A DNA stretch of 31,852 nucleotides from positions 1-31,852 of the forward strand of contig CAZZKE010000031.1 in NCBI GenBank assembly GCA_964655005.1, read 5' to 3'. Positions within the stretch are counted from its first letter, which is position 1; every line of letters starts with the position of its first letter. The notes under the pieces were generated by a model that was not told where the DNA came from, did not search any database, and saw nothing but the letters and a program-made list of their open reading frames with translations. Source of the DNA: CAZZKE01 sp964655005. GTDB lineage: Bacteria; Pseudomonadota; Alphaproteobacteria; Rhodospirillales; JABHCV01. Of the stretch, positions 25,509 through 31,852 are shown in pieces. The position numbers were made by a program, and so were the translations under genes.

Positions 25509-27428
25509 CTAAACCGCGACCCCCAGACCTTCCACCGACTCTTCTCCCACGTAGGCCTCTATGACATCGCTGTTGACCATGATTTCCGCGGGAGCCCCGC
25601 TTGCTATTAATTCCCCCTTGTTCAGTACGTAAATTTGATCCGATAGCTGCATCACCATTTTCAGGTCATGTTCGACCAGCAATATGCCGATGCCGAAACG
25701 ATCAACCAGTTCCTTAAGCAATGTTTTTAATTCTTCGGTTTCCGCCGAATTCATTCCCGCAACCGGTTCATCGAGCAGCAGGAATTGTGGTTCCAGCGCC
25801 ATTGCCCTGGCGATTTCCAGGCGGCGCTGGTCGCCATAGGCCAGATTGCCGGCCAGAACATCGGCGCTGTCTTCCAGGCCAAGCAGTTTCAGCCAGGCCC
25901 GCGCCCGGGTATCGGCCTGCCACCTGGATAATGCCGGGGATTTCACATTGATGGCGCAGACCACGTTTTCCAGCGCCGAAAGAGAATCGAACAGACGGAT
26001 GCTCTGGAAGGTCCGGCCCAGCCCTTTACCCGCCAGTTTGTGGGCGCTCCAAAGGGTGGCTTCGCTGTGGTTCAGCCTGATTTCGCCACTGGAAGCAAAC
26101 AAATTACCGGTCAGAACGTTGATGAATGTCGTCTTGCCGGCGCCGTTGGGGCCGATAAGGGCGATGATCCGGCCCGCTTCGACCGCCATTCCGACATCGC
26201 TTAGCGCGGTCAGCCCACGGTAGGATTTCGATAACATGGAGGTTTCAATAAGGCTGTCGTTGCTTACCCTGTAGTGCGGCAGGGTATCTTTCGATGGCTC
26301 TGCCGACGGCTTTTCCGACGGCAGGAAGCGGCGCCGCATATAGGCCAGTTCCCGGTATCCCATCACCCCTTCCGGACGCAGGTAAAGCACAATCAGGATA
26401 AGGATCGAAAATGAAATTGCGGTCAGTCCGAAAACCTGCGGGAATTCGAACCCGAATACCGTTTCCTGGCCGGCGAAGGCGCCCAGCGCCTCCTCTGTTT
26501 TTCTGAATATTTCCTCGGCGACGGTAATCACCAGGGCCCCGATAACGCAACCGCTGATCGAACGATAGCCGCCAAGAATTATCATCACCACCAGGGCGAA
26601 GGTCTTTTCCAGATAAAAAACGCCCGGCGAGACGACGCCGATGACATGAACGAACAGCGCCCCGGCCAGACCGACCATGCCGGCGCTGATGACCCAGAAC
26701 AAAAAAATGTAGAATTGCGGCTCTATACCGATCGAACGCGCCGCCTGTTCATCGTCGCGGATGGCTTCCAGATGCCTGGCGTAGCGGGTGCTTTTCATAA
26801 AAAACGCGACTGCCAGGGCGACCGCCAAAGCCCCCAGAACAAGGGGCCACGAGGCTTCTTCGGTGGGCAGTCCATAAAGCGACTGCTTGCCATTGGTGAA
26901 CGATTTCGCCCCGGTGAACACCAGATAGGCAATCACCAGAAAGCCGAAGCTGGCGATCACCGCCGAGGTATCGCGCAGCCGCATAATAATCAGGCCGGTA
27001 ACGGCGCCCGCCAGAAGGCTGGCCAGAACCGCCACCGGCAGCGACGCCAACAGGGACCATTCCGCCGTCTTGATAAATTCCGGCATATCGGCCAGCAGAA
27101 AAGATTTCATGGCCGCCGGCAAAGTGAACCACGAAGCCGCATAGGCGCCGACCCCGAAAAAAGCGACATGACCAAGTGACAAAATACCGCTGGTTCCGGA
27201 AAACAGGCCCAATCCGACCGCCGCGATAATATTTACGACGCCCAACAACAGCAGCTCGCGCCCCGCCATCCCGGTCAGCGTGGCAACGGCGATGATAATT
27301 ATGATTGCCGGATACAACATGGCGAAGGACAGGGCGCATTCCCTGGTTCTCGGGTCCCACAGCCCGGCAAACAGACCCGGGTTCGCCGGGTGGTCCGCAG
27401 CGGCTGCCGGATTCCCCGGATTCATCAT
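25509..27428 (-). CDS. Fused LivM-type permease and LivG-type ATPase
   Basis: One protein joins two HAAT subunits that are usually separate. Using the MetMet start at 27428 it has 639 residues; a GTG at 27458 would add 10, and neither has a convincing Shine-Dalgarno. Numbering from the GTG, residues 45-365 are the LivM permease with about ten membrane segments and the coupling loop EAIRDDEQAARSIGI. A ~35-residue hydrophilic linker follows, then the ATPase: Walker A GPNGAGKTT at 436-444, signature LAYGDQRRLEIARA, Walker B FLLLDEPVAGMNSAE and H-loop LVEHDLKMV. The frame is continuous, so this is a true fusion and not a shift. It is the first gene of the transporter operon. Confidence 0.93.
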   Translation of the reverse strand: MMNPGNPAAAADHPANPGLFAGLWDPRTRECALSFAMLYPAIIIIIAVATLTGMAGRELLLLGVVNIIAAVGLGLFSGTSGILSLGHVAFFGVGAYAASWFTLPAAMKSFLLADMPEFIKTAEWSLLASLPVAVLASLLAGAVTGLIIMRLRDTSAVIASFGFLVIAYLVFTGAKSFTNGKQSLYGLPTEEASWPLVLGALAVALAVAFFMKSTRYARHLEAIRDDEQAARSIGIEPQFYIFLFWVISAGMVGLAGALFVHVIGVVSPGVFYLEKTFALVVMIILGGYRSISGCVIGALVITVAEEIFRKTEEALGAFAGQETVFGFEFPQVFGLTAISFSILILIVLYLRPEGVMGYRELAYMRRRFLPSEKPSAEPSKDTLPHYRVSNDSLIETSMLSKSYRGLTALSDVGMAVEAGRIIALIGPNGAGKTTFINVLTGNLFASSGEIRLNHSEATLWSAHKLAGKGLGRTFQSIRLFDSLSALENVVCAINVKSPALSRWQADTRARAWLKLLGLEDSADVLAGNLAYGDQRRLEIARAMALEPQFLLLDEPVAGMNSAETEELKTLLKELVDRFGIGILLVEHDLKMVMQLSDQIYVLNKGELIASGAPAEIMVNSDVIEAYVGEESVEGLGVAV

Positions 27429-27564
27429 CGCCCCGAATCCACCGGCGGCCCGGACCACGGCGCGGGCTGACGACAGATCGGTGATGAATTTTCCACCACA
27501 TGCCGATCCCTGTACATCGGCCTCCCTCCCCTCTTAAGAAACTACCTCGTATTATTTGTTTTGA

Positions 27565-27580
27565 ATACTGTATCCAGTAG
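27565..27580. promoter_or_regulatory. Second GntR-type operator, ATACTGTATCCAGTAG
   Basis: It matches the perfect palindrome at 22429-22444 in 14 of 16 positions. It lies between the divergent gntR and transporter genes. On the minus strand it follows directly after a possible promoter (TTGCGT, 17 bp, TATGGT). On the plus strand it overlaps where the -35 of the TATAAT at 27594-27599 would be. It can therefore control the transporter and the regulator itself. Confidence 0.65.
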
Positions 27581-27667
27581 ACCATAGCTGGTTTATAATC
27601 GTTACGCAAATTGAATCGGCGATACATATTCGCGGCACTCCTTGGTATAAGTGGATAGAGGTGAAAG

Positions 27668-28327
27668 ATGCGTTCCATGTTCAAGCAAGCTCCGGATATT
27701 CAGCCGCGATTGGCGGAAGACGTTTACCAGCAAATTTTGTCGGCCATAATCAACGGCCAGTTCGCCCCGGGCGAACGGTTGATACAGGAAAAAATCGCCA
27801 ACCAGATCAACATCAGCCGGACACCGGTGCGGGAAGCCCTGTTGCGCCTGGAACAGGATGGCATTCTTGAACTGTCGGGAAGAAAGGGCTTCATGATCCG
27901 GAAAATTTCCGATCGCGAACTGGTCGAACTTTACGGAGTCCGCGAAGCCGTCGAAGGATATGCCGCCTACATGGTCGCCGGCAATCGCACCCCGGAAAAA
28001 CTGGCCGCAATCCGCGATGCGGTCGAGGCCGAATTCGAATTAAGCGAACGGAATCTGGAAGCCGAGTTCAGGTGCAACCGGCACATTCACCGGACCATCG
28101 TCGAACAGGCGGATAATCGTGTCCTGCTGGATTTATTCGACAGCATCTGGGGCCGCGGAATTTCACTGTGGCTGTTTGCCGCCACCCGCACCAACCCGGC
28201 CCAAACGGACCCGGACGTTCATCGCCGGCTGTTGCGCGTTCTGGAAACCGGCCGCCCGGACGAAGCCCGCTCGGCGATGACCACGCATGTCCGCGAGGGC
28301 TTGTCGCAGCATCCCAAGGCCCCTTAG
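27668..28327 (+). CDS. GntR-family transcriptional regulator, FCD (FadR/VanR-like) subfamily
   Basis: A 219-residue DNA-binding regulator. The N-terminal winged helix (about 15-80) has the GntR signature IANQINISRTPVREALLRLE. The C-terminal all-helical FCD ligand domain (about 88-212) keeps histidines at 139/141 (NRHIH), 185 (DVHRR) and 207 (TTHVRE), the usual metal-binding set that often holds an organic acid ligand. AGAGGTGAAAG precedes the ATG. It is the only regulator in the 15.6-29.6 kb cluster and is divergent from the transporter; its stop overlaps the convergent FAD oxidase gene by 4 bp. Two matching palindromes in the cluster are its probable sites. The inducer is unknown, perhaps a glutamylated intermediate or the product acid. 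Confidence 0.93.
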   Translation: MRSMFKQAPDIQPRLAEDVYQQILSAIINGQFAPGERLIQEKIANQINISRTPVREALLRLEQDGILELSGRKGFMIRKISDRELVELYGVREAVEGYAAYMVAGNRTPEKLAAIRDAVEAEFELSERNLEAEFRCNRHIHRTIVEQADNRVLLDLFDSIWGRGISLWLFAATRTNPAQTDPDVHRRLLRVLETGRPDEARSAMTTHVREGLSQHPKAP

Positions 28328-29628
28328 GGTCGGCTGTTTTTCTTGCGCCGATTATCCCGCCAGTCCTGAAACCGGTAATAGGCCTGCGCCGCCGGTAAAA
28401 ACCACGGTTTCCCCCGGTACCAGAACCGGGTGGCCAGTTCCGTCCTGGTAAAGGCGGTAACATCGTCGCCCCCGCCCAGCATGGCCTCGGCGGCCTTGTG
28501 TCCCAGGTAGGGGGCCATGGTGTTGCCATTTCCGGAAAACCCCAGGGCATGCCAAACGCCGTCATGACGGCCGACATGGGGCAGGAAATTAAAGGAAAAA
28601 CCGGTATTTCCCTGCCATCCATGGGAAATTCTGACACTGCCCAGGGCCGGAAAGATTTCCTTCATCAGGCCCCGAATTACCGCCGTCGCCTTTTCCTGAG
28701 GGATTCCGGAAAGGGCGGCGCGGGCGCCGAATACCAGGCGTTTGCCATCCGGCGACAGGCGGAAATAACAATGCCGGTTGCGTGTTTCGACCACCATGCG
28801 GCGGCCCGGCATGATTTCGTCGATGGTTTCGGGCGGCAGTTCTTCGGTGGCGGTGACGAAACTGGTGACCGGAATTATCCGCCGCTTCAACCACCCGAAG
28901 GCCGGCGGGGTATAGCCGTTGGTCGCGATCAAAACCGCCGCCGCCCGAACCTGGCCCGTTTGCAGCGTTATCCGAAAACCCGAGCCATCCCGGAAAATAC
29001 CGGTTACCGGCGTTTCCCCGACGACCGTCGCACCGGCCCGCCGCGCCGCGCCCAGCACGCCATGGTGATATTTCGCCGGATGCAATCCGCCATGATCGAG
29101 CAGCAACATGCCGCCGGCATAGAAGTCCGTTCCGACCTCCTGACGTTGCCGTTCAAAGGGAATCATTTCGGCGCGCATGGGCACGACTTTCTGGATTTCA
29201 TCCAGGGACCGGGCAGTGGCGTCATATTCCGCGCCGGTCCATTGGCCGCGATATCTGCCATAGACGTTGAAATCGCAATCGATCCCTTCGGTTTCGATCA
29301 GCGCCTTGACGAAGGCCATGGAATCCATGTGGGCTTCGCCCAGCAACCGGCGCGCCGTTTCCTCGCCGTATTGCCCCGTCAATTGTTCCATCGACAACAG
29401 ATGGCCGCCGCCGACCATGCCGCCGTTGCGGGTGCTGGCGCCGAAACCTATGGGTTCCGCGTCCAGGACCAACACCTTTTTCCCCGCCCCGGCCAGGGTC
29501 CTGGCCGCCGACAGGCCGGTCAGCCCGGCCCCGACCACGACAACATCCGAATTATCCGGAAGCTCTTTCCGGCCATCTGTTTCGGGCCTGATGGCATCCC
29601 ACCAATACGGCTCTGCGTTCGGCTTCAT
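28324..29628 (-). CDS. FAD-dependent amine/amino-acid oxidase (PuuB/DadA-like, DAO family)
   Basis: A 434-residue member of the DAO flavoprotein family. The N-terminal PYWWDAIRP precedes the FAD-binding VVVVGAGLTGLSAARTLAGAG (G33-G38 region), EPIGFGASTRNGGMVGG and, near the C-terminus, GFSGNGNTMAPYLGHKAAEAM. The YWW...P lead-in and GASTRNGG are typical of gamma-glutamylputrescine oxidase (PuuB)-like enzymes, which oxidise the amine carbon of a glutamylated amine to an aldehyde. Related sarcosine, glycine or D-amino acid oxidases cannot be excluded. It is cytoplasmic, with no signal peptide. The ATG follows a G-run Shine-Dalgarno. It converges with gntR (4-bp overlap) and is the likely oxidative step of this cluster. 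Confidence 0.9.
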   Translation of the reverse strand: MKPNAEPYWWDAIRPETDGRKELPDNSDVVVVGAGLTGLSAARTLAGAGKKVLVLDAEPIGFGASTRNGGMVGGGHLLSMEQLTGQYGEETARRLLGEAHMDSMAFVKALIETEGIDCDFNVYGRYRGQWTGAEYDATARSLDEIQKVVPMRAEMIPFERQRQEVGTDFYAGGMLLLDHGGLHPAKYHHGVLGAARRAGATVVGETPVTGIFRDGSGFRITLQTGQVRAAAVLIATNGYTPPAFGWLKRRIIPVTSFVTATEELPPETIDEIMPGRRMVVETRNRHCYFRLSPDGKRLVFGARAALSGIPQEKATAVIRGLMKEIFPALGSVRISHGWQGNTGFSFNFLPHVGRHDGVWHALGFSGNGNTMAPYLGHKAAEAMLGGGDDVTAFTRTELATRFWYRGKPWFLPAAQAYYRFQDWRDNRRKKNSRP

Positions 29629-29821
29629 ACGCCCCCCCCTATCACCATGCGTCAGATTCGCGGCGACACATTAACAGGTTGCCGCCTGATTCCAAGAAGC
29701 GCTGGGCAAAAATTCATACCATTTTACACATGCGGTCAGGGTGTCTATCTATAACGCAAAAAAATCTTTCGCAATTTCAGAATTGACGGCTTCTTCTTAA
29801 ACATGAGGAAGGAGCAAGTGG
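29629..29821. other. Non-coding stretch upstream of the FAD oxidase; start of AT-rich region
   Basis: No gene is visible. It separates the FAD oxidase (minus) from the plus-strand genes. I looked for a third copy of the ATACTGTATACAGTAT palindrome in front of the FAD oxidase and did not find one. From about 29700 base composition shifts toward A/T. Together with 30038-30191, where I also see no feature beyond the ribosome site of the flippase gene, this is the longest poorly coding interval in the window. Confidence 0.5.
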
Positions 29822-30037
29822 ATGGGAGGCAAGCAAAAGGGTGAAGATATGGGTCAGGTGATCCAGATTGACAAGGCGCGGATTGAAACAGGGCCAAGCC
29901 CAAAAAGATCCGACGCGCCGAGGGTTACCATTCGTCAAATCGCTTGCATAGCGCAGACTGCGGTGCTCATAATTCCGGCGAGTAATTTTGGTCCCACGTC
30001 TTGCCTCATTAATTACCTCAATACAAACAGTGAATAA
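29822..30037 (+). CDS. Possible small protein, unknown
   Basis: A 71-residue frame beginning MGGKQKGEDMGQVIQIDKARIE, shown here to its second Met region. GGAAGGAG (29807-29814) lies 7 bases before the ATG, an excellent ribosome site, and a second Met (29849) also has a purine-rich lead. The N-terminal half is charged and looks protein-like; the C-terminal half (IACIAQTAVLIIPASNFG) is less so. I recognise no family. It may be a real small gene, a leader peptide or the remnant of a broken gene at the edge of the acquired region. Confidence 0.3.
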   Translation: MGGKQKGEDMGQVIQIDKARIETGPSPKRSDAPRVTIRQIACIAQTAVLIIPASNFGPTSCLINYLNTNSE

Positions 30038-30191
30038 CAGCTCTCTGGAATCGCTCAATTAGTTTCAGATTAGGCCCTGGGAAAGAAGCTAAACCCTAGC
30101 CGCAATCCGGGCGATAATGAGGCTTGAGTGTGTCGAAAATCATTGCCGTCGTGTGTTGAAGCGGCAGAAATCAGAGGAGTAGTGGGTTTAT

Positions 30192-31529
30192 ATGGTCTTT
30201 TCGGTGAAACTCCAAAAATTTCTTAACCGGAAGGAGGTCTCGGCATCAGTTTGGGTGCTCGGCGGAAACATCGCCGGGCAAGCCTTGCGATTGGTCAGCA
30301 ACCTTATCCTTACACGCCTGTTATTTCCCGAGGCATTCGGTCTCATGGCCTTGGTGCAGGTTGTAATAGCGGGAGTGATGTTGCTCACGGATATCGGTTT
30401 TAAAGGAGCCGTATTCGTTGAAAAAAACAGTGATGATCCCCGATTTCTCAATACCATTTGGACTCTTCAGATCCTCCGCGGAGTTCTGATTTGTTGTGTT
30501 ATCTGGATTGTTGCCTGGCCAGCATCCAATTTTTACGGGCAACCGGACCTGCTTTATCTTTTAATGGCCGTCGGGGTTTCCAGCATAATCAGCGGGTTCA
30601 ATTCGACGGCAATTTACACCCTGCAAAAAGACGTTAAAGTTGCTCGTCTAACCATTATGGAAGTCTCCTGCCAGGCGCTCTCAGTCGTTCTGATGATTGC
30701 GCTGGCTGTCCAATGGCGTTCCGTATGGGTGCTGACTGTAGGCTATTTTTTGGGCTCCGCCCTACGACTTATCTGGAGCCACCTGTTCCTAACCAGACGC
30801 CCCCATTCCTTTAGCTTAGTCAGGAGTTACGCGAAATCAATTGTACGATATGGCCGCTGGATTATCCCAAGCACCGCCCTGGGTTTTGTTCTGCTTCAAG
30901 GCGACCGGATAATTGTTGGCAAGATACTAACGATTGAAGAAATGGGCGTTTATTCAATTGCATTCTTCATATCGTTCTCATTCGTACAGATATCAAATCA
31001 AATTTCAGGAAAGGTCCTTCATCCCATTTATGTTGATCTATTAAAATTGGACACATACGAATTCCGTAGAAAGCTAGTTAAACTTAGAATGGGGTTAATG
31101 TGCTTTGCTATTCCCCCCATATGCTTTTTGGCAGTATTTGGTGATTGGGTTGTCGAACTACTTTATGATACTCGCTACGTTGAAGCCGGATGGATGCTGC
31201 GTATTCTTGCCGTTGGCGCTATAGGTCAGGTGGTAGCGTCTTCAGCCGATTCGGTAATGCTTGCGAGAGGCGACTCCTTTCGATACATGAATTTTAAAAT
31301 CATAAGTACTATCTTTTTGATTTCGGGTTTGTTTATTGGTTTTCAGTTTGGCCAGTTTCAGGGAATGCTTATCGGACTGTCCGGAGCACGACTCGCAACC
31401 TACGTGCCGTTGTGCCTGTTTATCAGGCGCTATAATGCATGGCTGCCAAAATACGATGCCGTTGTTTTCGCCTCGTCCGCATCAGTTATTGGTATTGGGC
31501 TGGTATTGAGAAATTTATTTTTATCATAA
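30192..31529 (+). CDS. Polysaccharide flippase (Wzx / MOP superfamily)
   Basis: A 445-residue polytopic inner-membrane protein with about twelve hydrophobic segments. Elements typical of the polysaccharide transport family are VSASVWVLGGNIAGQALRL and NLILTRLLFPEAFGLMAL near the start, DIGFKGAVFVEK in loop 1-2, and GDRIIVGKILTIEEMGVYSIA mid-protein. It should flip lipid-linked oligosaccharide repeat units to the periplasmic face for exopolysaccharide, capsule or O-antigen assembly. GAGGAG lies about 12 bases before the ATG, slightly long. Codon use is clearly more AT-rich than in the preceding 29 kb. It is followed after 33 bp by a sulfotransferase gene on the same strand. Confidence 0.88.
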   Translation: MVFSVKLQKFLNRKEVSASVWVLGGNIAGQALRLVSNLILTRLLFPEAFGLMALVQVVIAGVMLLTDIGFKGAVFVEKNSDDPRFLNTIWTLQILRGVLICCVIWIVAWPASNFYGQPDLLYLLMAVGVSSIISGFNSTAIYTLQKDVKVARLTIMEVSCQALSVVLMIALAVQWRSVWVLTVGYFLGSALRLIWSHLFLTRRPHSFSLVRSYAKSIVRYGRWIIPSTALGFVLLQGDRIIVGKILTIEEMGVYSIAFFISFSFVQISNQISGKVLHPIYVDLLKLDTYEFRRKLVKLRMGLMCFAIPPICFLAVFGDWVVELLYDTRYVEAGWMLRILAVGAIGQVVASSADSVMLARGDSFRYMNFKIISTIFLISGLFIGFQFGQFQGMLIGLSGARLATYVPLCLFIRRYNAWLPKYDAVVFASSASVIGIGLVLRNLFLS

Positions 31530-31562
31530 ATAGAGTATAGCGAAGAACTTGGAGAGTACTGA

Positions 31563-31852
31563 ATGACGGGCCACAGTGTAAAAAATGGACGAAAACCGGA
31601 TTTCATCATTATCGGCTCCATGAAGGCTGGAACCACGACACTGTATCAACACCTAACGGCCCACCCTCAAGTGTTTCGTTGCCGTTATAAAGAACCGCAA
31701 TTCTTCAGCCGTGACAATGTCTACCAGCGAGGCTTTGACTGGTACGAATCCATTTTTGCCGATGCGCAAGATGATCAAATTTGCGGTGAAGCTTCAACTT
31801 GTTACACGCGGTGGCCACACTTCGGTAACGTTGCAGAACGAATTCACGCCTA
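31563..31852 (+). CDS. Sulfotransferase domain protein (N-terminal part, truncated by window)
   Basis: The first 96 residues of a protein that continues beyond the window. The PAPS-binding 5'-phosphosulfate loop is IIGSMKAGTTTLYQHL (residues about 16-31), the signature of sulfotransferases. KEPQFFSRD and GFDWYESIF follow, as in heparan/GlcNAc-type and bacterial Sulfotransfer family members. GGAGAG is 6 bases before the ATG at 31563. Directly after a flippase, it probably sulfates a sugar of the exported polysaccharide or its lipid precursor. Base composition is AT-rich like the flippase. Confidence 0.88.
   Translation, partial: MTGHSVKNGRKPDFIIIGSMKAGTTTLYQHLTAHPQVFRCRYKEPQFFSRDNVYQRGFDWYESIFADAQDDQICGEASTCYTRWPHFGNVAERIHA

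Noticed and set aside
26749..27684. Minus-strand frame of 311 codons overlapping the LivM part
   Set aside because: Arg/Gly/Ser-rich shadow of the permease frame; it would cross the regulatory region and operator.
29777..30058. Minus-strand frame of 93 codons in the AT-rich gap
   Set aside because: No ribosome site and no recognisable motif; it overlaps the better-supported plus-strand small frame.
1..31852. CRISPR arrays, insertion sequences, integrase or attachment repeats, toxin-antitoxin pairs
   Set aside because: No regularly spaced repeats, transposase or integrase frames, or terminal inverted repeats were seen; the tRNA 3' end has no visible duplicate copy in the window.

Overview
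The window looks like a chromosomal segment of a GC-rich alphaproteobacterium, most plausibly a Rhodospirillales-type organism. This is judged from gene content and codon style (class II DAHP synthase beside glutathione reductase, a zinc-motif-less GluRS, glxBCD, very dense 4-bp-overlapping operons). No 16S rRNA or other firm taxonomic marker is present, so the assignment is inference.

Layout. (1) 1-13.2 kb is housekeeping: a tight minus-strand operon nadE-gltX-cysS; a plus-strand unknown protein with a histone-H1-like Lys/Ala tail; class II DAHP synthase and glutathione reductase (minus); a membrane-anchored cytochrome c (plus); glmU-glmS (minus) for UDP-GlcNAc synthesis; and a phosphoglycolate-phosphatase-type HAD enzyme (plus). 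(2) 13.2-13.6 kb holds a tRNA-Val(CAC) with its own promoter. It is followed by a stretch without a protein gene that carries a perfect CRP-type palindrome, a structured segment with anti-Shine-Dalgarno-like loops and a strong rho-independent terminator, together a candidate small RNA. (3) 13.7-15.6 kb is a pseudouridine catabolic pair (PfkB kinase and PsuG).

(4) 15.6-29.6 kb is the most interesting part. A tungsten/molybdenum aldehyde:ferredoxin oxidoreductase (AOR) family protein and a four-cluster ferredoxin lie next to a glutamine-synthetase-like (gamma-glutamyl-amine ligase type) protein. Next come a three-gene split glutamate synthase (glxB-glxC-glxD, homologous to N-methylglutamate synthase MgsABC) and a complete branched-chain-amino-acid/amide type ABC transporter in which the LivM permease and LivG ATPase are fused. 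A GntR/FCD regulator and a PuuB/DadA-like FAD oxidase complete the set. A 16-bp perfect palindrome ATACTGTATACAGTAT lies in front of glxB, and a 14/16 copy lies in the divergent region between the regulator and the transporter, so both operons are probably under the same GntR protein. My reading is an uptake and degradation module for an unidentified amine or amide: import, capture on glutamate, oxidation by an FAD enzyme, and oxidation of the released aldehyde by AOR plus ferredoxin instead of an NAD-dependent dehydrogenase.

(5) From about 29.7 kb to the end the sequence becomes visibly more AT-rich. It encodes a possible small ORF, a polysaccharide flippase and the start of a sulfotransferase, probably the edge of a horizontally acquired surface-polysaccharide locus. 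Most other long open frames in the window are antisense shadows produced by high GC.
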